A DNA stretch of 64,000 nucleotides from Novosphingobium sp. SG707 (GTDB lineage: Bacteria; Pseudomonadota; Alphaproteobacteria; Sphingomonadales; Sphingomonadaceae). Under the pieces are notes generated by a model, which saw only the letters and a program-made list of their open reading frames with translations, ran no database searches and was not told where the DNA came from. Below are positions 9,253 to 17,022 of the stretch, piece after piece. A program made the translations under genes and the position numbers. Within the stretch, counting starts at the first letter, position 1. Each line of letters starts with the position of its first letter. The stretch spans positions 124,001 through 188,000 of the forward strand of contig NZ_JAAZQL010000007.1 of assembly GCF_012275515.1 (NCBI RefSeq). The letters run 5' to 3'.

Positions 9253-9274
9253 GATACCGTAGCATTACGGTATC
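9253..9274. promoter_or_regulatory. Perfect 22-bp palindrome before the LuxR/BLUF operon
   Basis: GATACCGTA (9253-9261), spacer GCAT, TACGGTATC (9266-9274): perfect 9-bp arms, the size and symmetry of a LuxR-type operator. It lies 35 bp upstream of the regulator start. The core ATACCGTA recurs once before the SciP-like gene (7636-7643). Confidence 0.55.
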
Positions 9275-9344
9275 CTTGCCTGTCAGCGGCCGCGCATTCT
9301 GCACGCCATGGCGCGCAGGCGCGCCGCAATGGCGCGATCGCGCT

Positions 9345-11264
9345 CTAGCTCGACCTTATCCTGATATCCCTGCCCTGCTGCTGCCCCGCCAGCCAGAAGA
9401 GGAGATCGCTGCGGGTTTGCGCCACGCTCATGCCCGGCTTCGCATAGGCGACCAGATCAAAAACCCATTCCGCCTCGCCCAAAGTCTTGAGATAGATCTG
9501 CGGCGCGGGCTGATCGCGCAGGGACATGAAGCCCCTGACCAGTTCAAGCACCACATCGCGCGCCGCAGCCACGCTCTGGCCTCCCGAAACCGTCAGCGTC
9601 AGGTCGAGACGGCTGGACATCAGCGTATCGGCGCGATTGGCGACATTGGAGGAGATGAAGGAGGAATTGGGCACAATCGCGATGCCTCCGTCGGCGGTGG
9701 CCAATTCGGTGGCGCGCACACGGATCCTGCGGATGGTGCCTTCCGCGCCCGATACCGAAACCCAGTCGCCCGGCTTGACCGGCCTCTCGATCAACAGGAT
9801 CACGCCCGACACGAAATTCTGGATGATCGACTGAAGGCCGAAACCGACCCCGACCGACAGGGCGCTGGCAATCAGCGTGACCTTTTCCAGTTGCAGCCCC
9901 AGCATATTGGTGGCGCCGAGCAAGGCGATCAGCGTGCCGACATAGGTCAGCCCGGTCACCAGCGATGTGCGCACCCCGATATCAAGCGAGGTGGAGGGCA
10001 GGAACCGGGTTTCCAGCCATCGCCGAAACACCCGCGTCAAGGCTATGCCCGCAATCAGGACAAACAGCGCCATGCTCAGACTGCGCGGCGAAAGATCGAG
10101 CGAGCGCAGCGAATTGAGCAAGGGCAGCGGCCTGATCTGCTCGACCACCACGGCATTGTCACCATGCAGCGGCGCGGCAACCAGCCCGATCGCAAACAGC
10201 CAGACAAGGACGGTGAAGGCGGCGCTGGCCAGCAAGGCAAGCTGCTTGGCACGCATACTGCGCGCCGTCACCACCGCTTTGCCCGAGCGCATACTGTCAG
10301 ACCATTGCGCCAGCGCGGCGTCGATAAACCCCGTCACCAGCCAGGCCATGGTCAACACCAGACCAGCCCAGAGCAATTCCTGAAGAATCAGCATGGAAAG
10401 CCGGATATGCCCGGCCAGAAACGCCCCCGCGCCCACGGCCAGAATGACCCACAGCAGCGCTGTTACCCCAAAGACCGCGGGGCCTGCAGGGTTTTTGCCG
10501 GGGCCTGCCTTCTCCTCTTCGCGCGGTTCGCGGGAATGGGCAATCGACAGAAGAAAATGGCCGATGATCATGGTTTCGATGATGGCGATCACCCCCTGCG
10601 CGATCGTCCAACTGCTGTTGTTGGCATGGATCAGGCGGGCGGTCTGGTCGATGACATTGGTGGCGCCCAGCATGATGCCCGCCGCCAGCGGATATTTGCC
10701 CAGAGACACGCCACAATCCACAGGGCGCCACGCCGGGTCCTCCGGCGATTCCAGCGCGCGCCCGACCCCAAGGCCCAGACCGGCCACCCCGATCCCCATG
10801 GAAAGCGCGGCCACCATCACCTCGCTTTCCGGCAAGAGCGGCAGAGCCAGATCGAGCCCGCCGAAACCGATCTCCTCGGCCAGATAGAACAGCATGGTGG
10901 TGACAAAGACCGTCGCCACGGCCTTGAGGCCAATGGCCACTCTCAGATCCAGCGACAGGCCCCGCAGCCAGAAGGCAAGGCGATGCAGCATCCGTATCCG
11001 CAGGGGCCAGGCCAACAGCAGCGCCATCCCCACCGCCACCAGCAAAGTGGGCAGGCCAAAGGCAGTTCTGAACGGCTGGGTGATCTGGCGTTCGAAAAGG
11101 GCCCATATTCTTTCAAGATCGCGCTGGGCGGCCAGAAGGACCGGCAGATTATCCCCCGCCCCGCTGATGGTGGCGGCAGACAGGGGAGCCTCGGCAAGGC
11201 CCATCAGCGCAAAACCGGCCAGCCTGCGGGCGCGACTGGATAAGACACTGGAAATTTTCAACAT
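9345..11264 (-). CDS. MscS-family mechanosensitive ion channel
   Basis: About 639 residues from the ATG at 11262-11264, which gives a signal-like N-terminus (MLKISSVLSSRARRLAGFAL...); upstream in-frame ATGs exist and no start has a strong ribosome site. A large N-terminal membrane region of about nine or ten hydrophobic segments precedes an MscS core: a pore-lining stretch (GVGFGLQSIIQNFVSGVILLIERP) and a soluble beta domain beginning KPGDWVSVSGAEGTIRRI. Such channels release solutes on hypo-osmotic shock. It is divergent from the ferritin-like gene, with stress-related genes on both sides. Length fits the large MscK/YbdG-like group rather than the short MscS. Confidence 0.88.
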   Translation of the reverse strand: MLKISSVLSSRARRLAGFALMGLAEAPLSAATISGAGDNLPVLLAAQRDLERIWALFERQITQPFRTAFGLPTLLVAVGMALLLAWPLRIRMLHRLAFWLRGLSLDLRVAIGLKAVATVFVTTMLFYLAEEIGFGGLDLALPLLPESEVMVAALSMGIGVAGLGLGVGRALESPEDPAWRPVDCGVSLGKYPLAAGIMLGATNVIDQTARLIHANNSSWTIAQGVIAIIETMIIGHFLLSIAHSREPREEEKAGPGKNPAGPAVFGVTALLWVILAVGAGAFLAGHIRLSMLILQELLWAGLVLTMAWLVTGFIDAALAQWSDSMRSGKAVVTARSMRAKQLALLASAAFTVLVWLFAIGLVAAPLHGDNAVVVEQIRPLPLLNSLRSLDLSPRSLSMALFVLIAGIALTRVFRRWLETRFLPSTSLDIGVRTSLVTGLTYVGTLIALLGATNMLGLQLEKVTLIASALSVGVGFGLQSIIQNFVSGVILLIERPVKPGDWVSVSGAEGTIRRIRVRATELATADGGIAIVPNSSFISSNVANRADTLMSSRLDLTLTVSGGQSVAAARDVVLELVRGFMSLRDQPAPQIYLKTLGEAEWVFDLVAYAKPGMSVAQTRSDLLFWLAGQQQGRDIRIRSS

Positions 11265-11434
11265 CCCTACGCTCTTATGCTGCCGGGGAAAGACCGCTCC
11301 CCTGTTCAAAGACATAATGGTTTGCGGCCCGTAAGGTTCGGCCGGGAAACGACAAACCGGGGTGAAGTTCCGGCCGGAGCCGGCCGTCATGCCGCGATGA
11401 TGCTAACCTGCATTAGGCCGCGGGGCCTTTGGGA

Positions 11435-11460
11435 GGAACAGCGGTCCCCTCGCCTGCTTT
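11435..11460 (+). promoter_or_regulatory. Possible general-stress (EcfG-type) promoter
   Basis: GGAAC at 11435-11439 is followed, 17 nt on, by CTTT (11457-11460), close to the GGAAC-N16/17-CGTT pattern of the alphaproteobacterial EcfG sigma factor. It sits about 33 bp before the TTG start of a stress-type DUF892 gene. The -10 matches at three of four positions, so this is tentative. Confidence 0.3.
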
Positions 11461-11492
11461 CCTTGTCGAACCCGACAATCAGGAGACAGGCT

Positions 11493-12008
11493 TTGACCAA
11501 AACCCCCAGCATCCGCGAAATCTTTCTCGCAGGCCTGCGCGATGCCCATGCCATGGAGCACGAGGCGCTGGCACTGATGGACCGTCAGATCCAGCACCTT
11601 GCCGAATATCTCGATGTTCAGGCGCGGCTGCGCAGCCATCGCGGCGAGACCGAGCGCCAGATTGAGCGGCTCGACATCATTCTGGCCAGTCTGGATGAGA
11701 GCGCCAGCACCTTCAAGGATATGGCCATGTCATTGAGCGGCAATCTGGCGGCCTTGGCCACGATGCTGGCGCCGGACAAGGTTCTCAAGAACAGTCTGGC
11801 CAATTTCGCCTTCGAGAATTTCGAGGTGGCCAGCTATCGTGCGCTGATCGAAATGGCGCGGGAAGGCGGTTTTCCCGATGCGATACCGCTGCTGCAGGAA
11901 ACGCTGCAGGAGGAACTGGCGATGGTCGAGTTTCTGGAAAAGACGCTGCCTGCGGTCGTGCAGCGCTATCTCTCAGCGCACAGGGTCGCCAAACCGGCCG
12001 ATCATTGA
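11493..12008 (+). CDS. Ferritin-like DUF892 (YciE/YciF family) protein
   Basis: A 171-residue, mostly helical protein. The N-terminal SIREIFLAGLRDAHAMEHEAL motif and the regular Glu/His spacing through four helices match the DUF892 ferritin-like group, small proteins induced in general stress whose exact role is unsettled. I choose the TTG start at 11493 because AGGAGA sits 6 nt upstream and the family begins at this point; no ATG fits. It is divergent from the MscS gene and monocistronic. A possible EcfG promoter lies just upstream, which would fit general stress control. Confidence 0.82.
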   Translation: MTKTPSIREIFLAGLRDAHAMEHEALALMDRQIQHLAEYLDVQARLRSHRGETERQIERLDIILASLDESASTFKDMAMSLSGNLAALATMLAPDKVLKNSLANFAFENFEVASYRALIEMAREGGFPDAIPLLQETLQEELAMVEFLEKTLPAVVQRYLSAHRVAKPADH

Positions 12009-12350
12009 CGGCCGCCCTTGCGGCGGATCGCGCAGATCTTTGCGGCAAGGCGATATGTTGCGCATTGTTGCTGAAATCGTCCTAACCCATGTTAGAAACT
12101 TCCATGCGGAAGCGGGATAAAATCTTGCGGCCTGCGCGAAATCCTTAAATTTAATCCTTTTATTTCAATACACTAAAAATCCAAAAATCTCGATACCCGT
12201 CAAAATCCATTCAGGACGCCCACAGGCGCAGTGTTTCATCTGTCTTGAAATGGTGCGCCGCCCTTTTCATATTCGCCCCGCGATCAGCCAAATTCGCAGG
12301 AAGATGGCCCGGATCCAGCGCAGATGTTGCAAGGGGCGTCATACCACCAC
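12009..12350. other. 342-bp intergenic region upstream of the HWE kinase
   Basis: No gene or RNA is supported. The middle (about 12140-12200) is unusually AT-rich. A sigma-70-like promoter candidate for the kinase is listed separately. A weak CTAAC-N4-GTTAG repeat near 12082-12095 is probably chance. Confidence 0.5.
12245..12273 (+). promoter_or_regulatory. Candidate sigma-70 promoter of the HWE kinase gene
   Basis: TTGAAA (12245-12250) and CATATT (12268-12273) are 17 bp apart, placing a transcript start roughly 70 nt before the kinase start codon. The match to consensus is moderate. Confidence 0.35.
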
Positions 12351-13349
12351 ATGAATACCCTTCCCCACACCAGTCTTGAACCAAGTGCGTGGCTTGCCGC
12401 AATCATCGAGGGTTCCGAGGACGCCATTGTCAGCAAGAGCCTCGAGGGCAAAATTCTCAGTTGGAACAGCGGCGCGCAAAAGCTCTTCGGCTATAGTCCG
12501 CAAGAGGCGATCGGCCAGCCGATCACGCTGATCATTCCCGAGGATCGCCGGCACGAAGAAGACGCCATCATCGCCAACATAAAGGCGGGCATCATGACCC
12601 GCCATTTCGAAACAGTGCGCAAGCGCAAGGATGGCAGCCTGATCGACGTTTCCCTGACCATTTCGCCGGTCCGCGATGCGACGGGCCGGTTGATAGGGGC
12701 GTCAAAAGTGGCGCGCGACATCACCCAGTCGCGCCGGATGGCCGAACAGCGGCAACTGATCCTTCATGAAATGAACCATCGCATCAAGAACCTCTTCATG
12801 CTGGCCAACGGACTGGTGGCGCTGTGCAGGCGCGAGGCCGAGACGATCGATGGTTTTGCCGCCGATCTGCAATCGCGCCTTGTCGCCCTGGCGCAGGCCC
12901 ATGAGGCCAGCGCCCGTCTGCCTCAGGAAGATCATCGCACCGGCACCATCTCGCTGCGCGATCTGCTCGAGACCATCCTCAAGCCTTTTGAGAGTCGGTC
13001 AAACCAACGCATAGAAATCCGCGGCACCCATGCCATGATCGGTCCACGCAGCCTGCCCTCCATCGCGCTGCTGCTGCATGAACTGGCCACCAATTCGGCC
13101 AAATACGGGGCGCTGCGGTCCGTTGAGGGCCTGTTGCGGATCGAAATGGCAATCATCGGGCCCAGGGTCCGGCTGATCTGGGCCGAAACAGGGCTGCCCG
13201 CCCCGCTCTCGGCGCCCCTGACCAAAGGTTTCGGCACCCGTCTTGAAACCATGGCGACGCGCGTGCTCAATGCCGCCATCCATCGCGACTGGCAGCCCGA
13301 CCGTCTGGTGATCGACATGTCTTTTGACGGGGAAACACTCTCCTTCTGA
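12351..13349 (+). CDS. PAS-domain HWE-family sensor histidine kinase
   Basis: 332 residues, no membrane segment, so cytoplasmic. A PAS domain occupies about 10-125 (DAIVSKSLEGKILSWNSGAQ, then FGYSPQEAIGQPI and a PAC-like end GASKVARDITQ). The kinase half has an HWE-type H-box with His143 (ILHEMNHRIKN), an N-box LLHELATNSAKYGAL (about 241-255) and the WAE motif at 277-279 that names the family. These kinases often feed the PhyR/EcfG general stress response. The PAS domain has no LOV-type reactive cysteine motif, so light sensing is not indicated. An ATG nine codons earlier is possible; neither has a strong ribosome site. Confidence 0.9.
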   Translation: MNTLPHTSLEPSAWLAAIIEGSEDAIVSKSLEGKILSWNSGAQKLFGYSPQEAIGQPITLIIPEDRRHEEDAIIANIKAGIMTRHFETVRKRKDGSLIDVSLTISPVRDATGRLIGASKVARDITQSRRMAEQRQLILHEMNHRIKNLFMLANGLVALCRREAETIDGFAADLQSRLVALAQAHEASARLPQEDHRTGTISLRDLLETILKPFESRSNQRIEIRGTHAMIGPRSLPSIALLLHELATNSAKYGALRSVEGLLRIEMAIIGPRVRLIWAETGLPAPLSAPLTKGFGTRLETMATRVLNAAIHRDWQPDRLVIDMSFDGETLSF

Positions 13350-13383
13350 TGGCACTATTTGCCCGGCCGAACGTTGGGCTTTT

Positions 13384-14376
13384 ATGTCGATCTTTTCACC
13401 AGCCAGCGCATTTTCCGCCGCCGACGGGGTTCGGGACGAAGCACTCGTGGAGCTGCTTGCCTGCCTCAAGGCGCAGCACTATCGCTTCATTACCCCGACC
13501 CCGGCGACCCACAGCCGCGTGCTGGCCAACAGGTCCGGGCAACAGGCGCTGAACCTGCGCGATGTGCTGGGCTGGAGCCTGCCTTTCGAGCCGGAAGTGC
13601 TGCCTTCACCTGTTCTGGCCCTTCTCCAGACCGCGCAGGCTCTCGACAGCCTGCCCGATGGCCGCTTCCAGTCGCGCTATCGCGTTTCCAGCCTTGGCAA
13701 GGATCTGCTGCTGCATTCGGCCTATCCCACATCCTCGGCCGACGCGGTGTTCTTTGGTCCGGACAGCTATCGCTTTGTCGATTTCGTGCTGGGCGAGATG
13801 ACGCGCCATCCGCCCCGGCCGGGCGAAAGTCTGGTCGATATCGGCACCGGGGCGGGCGCAGGGGCCATTGCGGCGGCGCGGGCCTTCCCCGAACTGCGGA
13901 TCACGATGACCGACATCAATCCGCAGGCGCTGATGCTCGCGCAGGTCAATGCCCATGCGGCGGGTCTGTCCTGCGACATGGCGCTGGGGGCCTATCTGGA
14001 TCCCATCGCGGGCATGGTGGACCGCATCATCGCCAATCCGCCCTATATGGCCGACGATGAAAAACGCGCCTATCGCGACGGGGGCCAATGGCATGGCGCA
14101 CAGATCAGCGTGGAAATCACCCGCCGCGCGCTGCCCCGATTGCGGCCGGGCGGGCAATTGTATCTCTACAGCGGCAGCGCGATTGTCGCGGGCGAGGACC
14201 GGATGCGCGCGGCGCTGGAAAGGCTGGCGCGCGAGCATGGCTGCACCATGCATTACCGCGAAATCGACCCCGATGTGTTTGGCGAAGAACTGGACCGCCC
14301 CCTTTACCGTCATGTCGAACGCATTGCCGTCATCGGCGCGGTGCTCGCCTTGCCAAAAAGTCCTAACATGGGTTGA
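13384..14376 (+). CDS. Class I SAM-dependent methyltransferase with NPPY motif (HemK-like)
   Basis: 330 residues. The C-terminal two-thirds has a Rossmann methyltransferase fold: SAM-binding LVDIGTGAGAGA (about 150-161), an acidic residue at TDINPQAL (177-184), and the catalytic IIANPPYM (215-222). The NPPY motif marks methylation of an amide or amino nitrogen, as in HemK/PrmC, PrmB and some N6-adenine enzymes. An additional N-terminal region of about 140 residues is unlike PrmC and may bind the substrate. It starts 34 bp after the kinase stop on the same strand. The true release-factor PrmC normally sits near prfA, which is absent here, so the substrate is unknown. Confidence 0.8.
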   Translation: MSIFSPASAFSAADGVRDEALVELLACLKAQHYRFITPTPATHSRVLANRSGQQALNLRDVLGWSLPFEPEVLPSPVLALLQTAQALDSLPDGRFQSRYRVSSLGKDLLLHSAYPTSSADAVFFGPDSYRFVDFVLGEMTRHPPRPGESLVDIGTGAGAGAIAAARAFPELRITMTDINPQALMLAQVNAHAAGLSCDMALGAYLDPIAGMVDRIIANPPYMADDEKRAYRDGGQWHGAQISVEITRRALPRLRPGGQLYLYSGSAIVAGEDRMRAALERLAREHGCTMHYREIDPDVFGEELDRPLYRHVERIAVIGAVLALPKSPNMG

Positions 14377-14431
14377 GGGCAAGGTCCTCTCCGCGCGCGG
14401 AACATCGCCATAACGGCGCCGTTTCATCATC

Positions 14432-15334
14432 ATGCAGACCATGACCTTCTTGCCCCCGCCCAAGGCCCAGCCATGCTATACGGCGCCGTTTCAGCAGGAT
14501 CTTGCCTGCTGGAACCGCCGCCGGCTCAGCCCCCAGTTCCCCATTGGCGACTGGGACGACCATTTCGAGCAGGAGCGCCATTTCCGGCTCATGGAAACTA
14601 GCTTTCTCGAAGAATTGCGCGGCGCGGTTGCCGAACGGGCATCCCATGCGCCCCGCACCGCCGATGGCTTTGTCGCATGGTTCGAGGATCTTTGCCTGAC
14701 CGGGCCGGGGCAAGGCGATCCGCTTTTCCCATGGCTGGCCCAGCACGCGACCTTTGAGCAGATGCGGTGGTTCTTTGAACAGGAAGCGGCCGGGGAAGCC
14801 GGTTTTGACGATCTGGTCGCCTTTACCCAGGTCAAGCTGCCGGTGGCCGCCAAACTCGAACTGGCGCGCAATTACTGGGACGAGATGGGGCGCGGCAATG
14901 CCAAGGGGATGCATGGGCCGATGCTGGATGAACTGGTGCGCACCTTGCGCGTCGATCCCTCCATCGAAAACACGGTCTGGGAAAGTCTGGCGCTGGCCAA
15001 TGCGATGACCGGGATGGCCACCAACCGCCATTTCGCGTGGCATTCGGTGGGCGCGCTGGGGGTGATCGAACTGACCGCGCCGGGGCGCTCGGCGCTGGTG
15101 GCGCAGGGGCTGCGGCGTCTGGGCCTGAGCGGCAAGGAGCGCCATTATTTCGACCTCCACGCCGTGCTGGACGTCAAGCACAGCGAGGACTGGAACCGAG
15201 AGGCGCTGCGTCCCTTGGTCGAGGAAGATCCGCGCCGCGCCACCGCCATGGCCGAAGGTGCGCTGATGCGGCTGCTGTGCGGCGCGCGCTGTTTCGAGCG
15301 TTATCGCGATCACCTGTGGCGGCAAAACGCCTGA
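14432..15334 (+). CDS. Iron-containing redox enzyme (haem-oxygenase-like diiron fold)
   Basis: 300 residues, all-helical. Ligand-like residues follow the HDO (haem-oxygenase-like diiron oxidase) pattern: Glu116/Glu118 in RWFFEQEAAGE, the ARNYWDEMGRGN segment (about 145-156) and His238-Asp241-His243-His250 in HYFDLHAVLDVKHSEDW. The family carries out oxidative cleavage or desaturation of amino- or fatty-acid-like substrates in characterised members; this one is uncharacterised. It follows the methyltransferase by 55 bp on the same strand and converges on the cyanophycin operon, 22 bp away. A link to arginine or aspartate metabolism would be speculation. Confidence 0.72.
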   Translation: MQTMTFLPPPKAQPCYTAPFQQDLACWNRRRLSPQFPIGDWDDHFEQERHFRLMETSFLEELRGAVAERASHAPRTADGFVAWFEDLCLTGPGQGDPLFPWLAQHATFEQMRWFFEQEAAGEAGFDDLVAFTQVKLPVAAKLELARNYWDEMGRGNAKGMHGPMLDELVRTLRVDPSIENTVWESLALANAMTGMATNRHFAWHSVGALGVIELTAPGRSALVAQGLRRLGLSGKERHYFDLHAVLDVKHSEDWNREALRPLVEEDPRRATAMAEGALMRLLCGARCFERYRDHLWRQNA

Positions 15335-15356
15335 TGCGGACGCATGACGGGGGCGC

Positions 15357-16157
15357 CTAGCACGGAGGCAGAGCGGGCTGGCGCGTTTCCAGATCGAAAC
15401 AATCGCCCCCGCTCAGCACATGCAGGCGCACCTCATGCATGGACAGTGTCTTTTCCGGGCTGGCCTCGGCAATATTGGAATGGGTTACGCCCGCGCCGTC
15501 AATCACATAGATGGCCCCCGATCCGATCACCCGAAACCGGTTGCCGGTCAGCACCATCGCCGTATCCTCGTCAATGCCCAGCCCCAGCACGCGCGGATTT
15601 TGCGCCACCGCGCCCAGCAGCCGCCCGATGCGCCCGCGCTCGGCAAAATGCTGGTCGATGATGATATCGCGCACCAGCCCCAGCCCCGGCGCCATGTGCA
15701 GATCGCCGATCCTGTGCGATTCCCGGTTCGTCCCGCGCACCAGCATTGTCTCGCTCATTACCGAGGCGCCCGCCGACGTGCCCGCCACCACGCCGCCGCG
15801 CCGGTGCATGTCGCGCACCAGATGCTCGACGGGCGTGTCGCCGATCTGCGAGGATATGCGCAACTGATCGCCGCCGGTGAAAAACACGCCGCCCGCTCCG
15901 GCAAAGATGTCCGCAACATGGGCGTCCAGTGTCTCGGCTCTTTCGTGCAGATAGAGTTCGACCAGATCATGCAGGCCAAGATCGGCAAAGGCTCGGGAAT
16001 AGGTTTCGAAATAGCCCTCCGGCTCGCGGCTGGCCACCGTGGCCAAAACCAGTCGGCGCGACCCGACCCGCTCGGCCACCTCGCGCAGGATGAGCTTGTC
16101 GCCCTCCTTGTCCTCATGCCCGCCGATGATGATCAAGGGGCCGGGTTCATCGGCCAT
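15357..16157 (-). CDS. cphB: Cyanophycinase
   Basis: A 266-residue S51-family serine peptidase that cuts cyanophycin, the Asp-Arg storage polymer, into beta-Asp-Arg dipeptides. The nucleophile is Ser128 in AGTSAGAS, preceded by FFTGGDQ (92-98) and followed by IIDQHFAERGRIGRLL (166-181), all family landmarks. Length is normal and there is no signal peptide, so it acts on intracellular granules. It is the last gene of the cphA-peptidase-cphB operon: its start overlaps the peptidase stop by 11 bp, so translation is coupled. The flanking genes make cyanophycinase far more likely than other S51 enzymes such as PepE. Confidence 0.92.
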   Translation of the reverse strand: MADEPGPLIIIGGHEDKEGDKLILREVAERVGSRRLVLATVASREPEGYFETYSRAFADLGLHDLVELYLHERAETLDAHVADIFAGAGGVFFTGGDQLRISSQIGDTPVEHLVRDMHRRGGVVAGTSAGASVMSETMLVRGTNRESHRIGDLHMAPGLGLVRDIIIDQHFAERGRIGRLLGAVAQNPRVLGLGIDEDTAMVLTGNRFRVIGSGAIYVIDGAGVTHSNIAEASPEKTLSMHEVRLHVLSGGDCFDLETRQPALPPC

Positions 16158-17022
16158 GGCCTTGCGCCTCCCATTCTCCGGCGTCGATCAGGCCGATAGG
16201 GCCCGCCATGTCCGCAGTCTGCAGCCCAACGGCGAAATGGCGGCTGTTATGCGCCAGACCAAGCGCCCCGAAACGGTCGATGACAATCGCCCCCGCCTCG
16301 CCGCCCACCCGCGCCATCCGCGCGGGCAGCAGGCACGCTGCCTCCATCGCCCCCATGTCGGCCAATCCCTGCAGGATATGCGCGGCCAGCGTGACCCGGA
16401 TCATAACCTCGCCCTCGCCCGAGAGAGCCACCCCGCCCAGCGTATCGTCGGCCAGCAATCCGCATCCCGGCAGCGGCGAATCCCCGATCCTGCCGGGCCG
16501 CTTGCCCGACAGGCCGCCGGTCGATGTGCCCGCCGCAATATGGCCTCGGGCATCGATGGCCACCGCGCCCACCGTATCATGCCCTTGCCCCGCCGCCCGC
16601 TCCGGCGCGATCATCGCCTCGGGCGGACAAAGGGCCATACCGGCCTCGACCGCGAAATCCTCCGCGCCCTGTCCGCACAGAAACACGGGGCCCGCGCGCA
16701 ACAGCGCTCCGGCCGCGCGAATGGGATGGCGCAACCGGCTCACGCAGGCCACCGCCCCCAGATCCAGCGTCTGCCCATCCATCAGCGCGGCATCCATTTC
16801 CACCGTGCCCGCGCTGGTCAAAACCGAGCCATAGCCCGCATTGAACGCCGGATTGTCCTCCAGCGCGGCAATCGCGGCCGCCACCGCCTCGACCGCCGAT
16901 GCACCCGCGGCCAGACATGCCGCGCCCAAGCCCGCGGCCGCGGCGCATCCGGCGCGGTTGCGCGCCTGCATCGCCGGGGCAAGGGTTCGCGCCCCGCCGT
17001 GGACGATCACCGCCCAGTTCAT
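16147..17022 (-). CDS. Isoaspartyl peptidase / plant-type L-asparaginase
   Basis: A 291-residue Ntn-hydrolase. Autocleavage before Thr150 (GQGHDTVGAVAID) would produce the alpha and beta subunits; GTSTGG (165-170) and GRIGDSPLPGCG (177-188) form the active site. The family hydrolyses beta-aspartyl dipeptides, so here it should split the beta-Asp-Arg released by the neighbouring cyanophycinase into aspartate and arginine. The ATG at 17020-17022 overlaps the cyanophycin synthetase stop in an ATGA. A longer reading frame exists but would overlap the synthetase by more than 50 bp. With cphA and cphB it makes a complete build-and-recycle operon. Confidence 0.9.
   Translation of the reverse strand: MNWAVIVHGGARTLAPAMQARNRAGCAAAAGLGAACLAAGASAVEAVAAAIAALEDNPAFNAGYGSVLTSAGTVEMDAALMDGQTLDLGAVACVSRLRHPIRAAGALLRAGPVFLCGQGAEDFAVEAGMALCPPEAMIAPERAAGQGHDTVGAVAIDARGHIAAGTSTGGLSGKRPGRIGDSPLPGCGLLADDTLGGVALSGEGEVMIRVTLAAHILQGLADMGAMEAACLLPARMARVGGEAGAIVIDRFGALGLAHNSRHFAVGLQTADMAGPIGLIDAGEWEAQGHGR

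Noticed and set aside
12351..13349. LOV-type light sensing by the HWE kinase
   Set aside because: The PAS domain lacks the conserved LOV cysteine motif; only a generic PAS domain is supported.
12083..14373. Inverted 12-mer AACCCATGTTAG / CTAACATGGGTT at two places
   Set aside because: Many 12-mer coincidences are expected by chance in 64 kb; one copy is at the end of a coding region and no further copies support a function.
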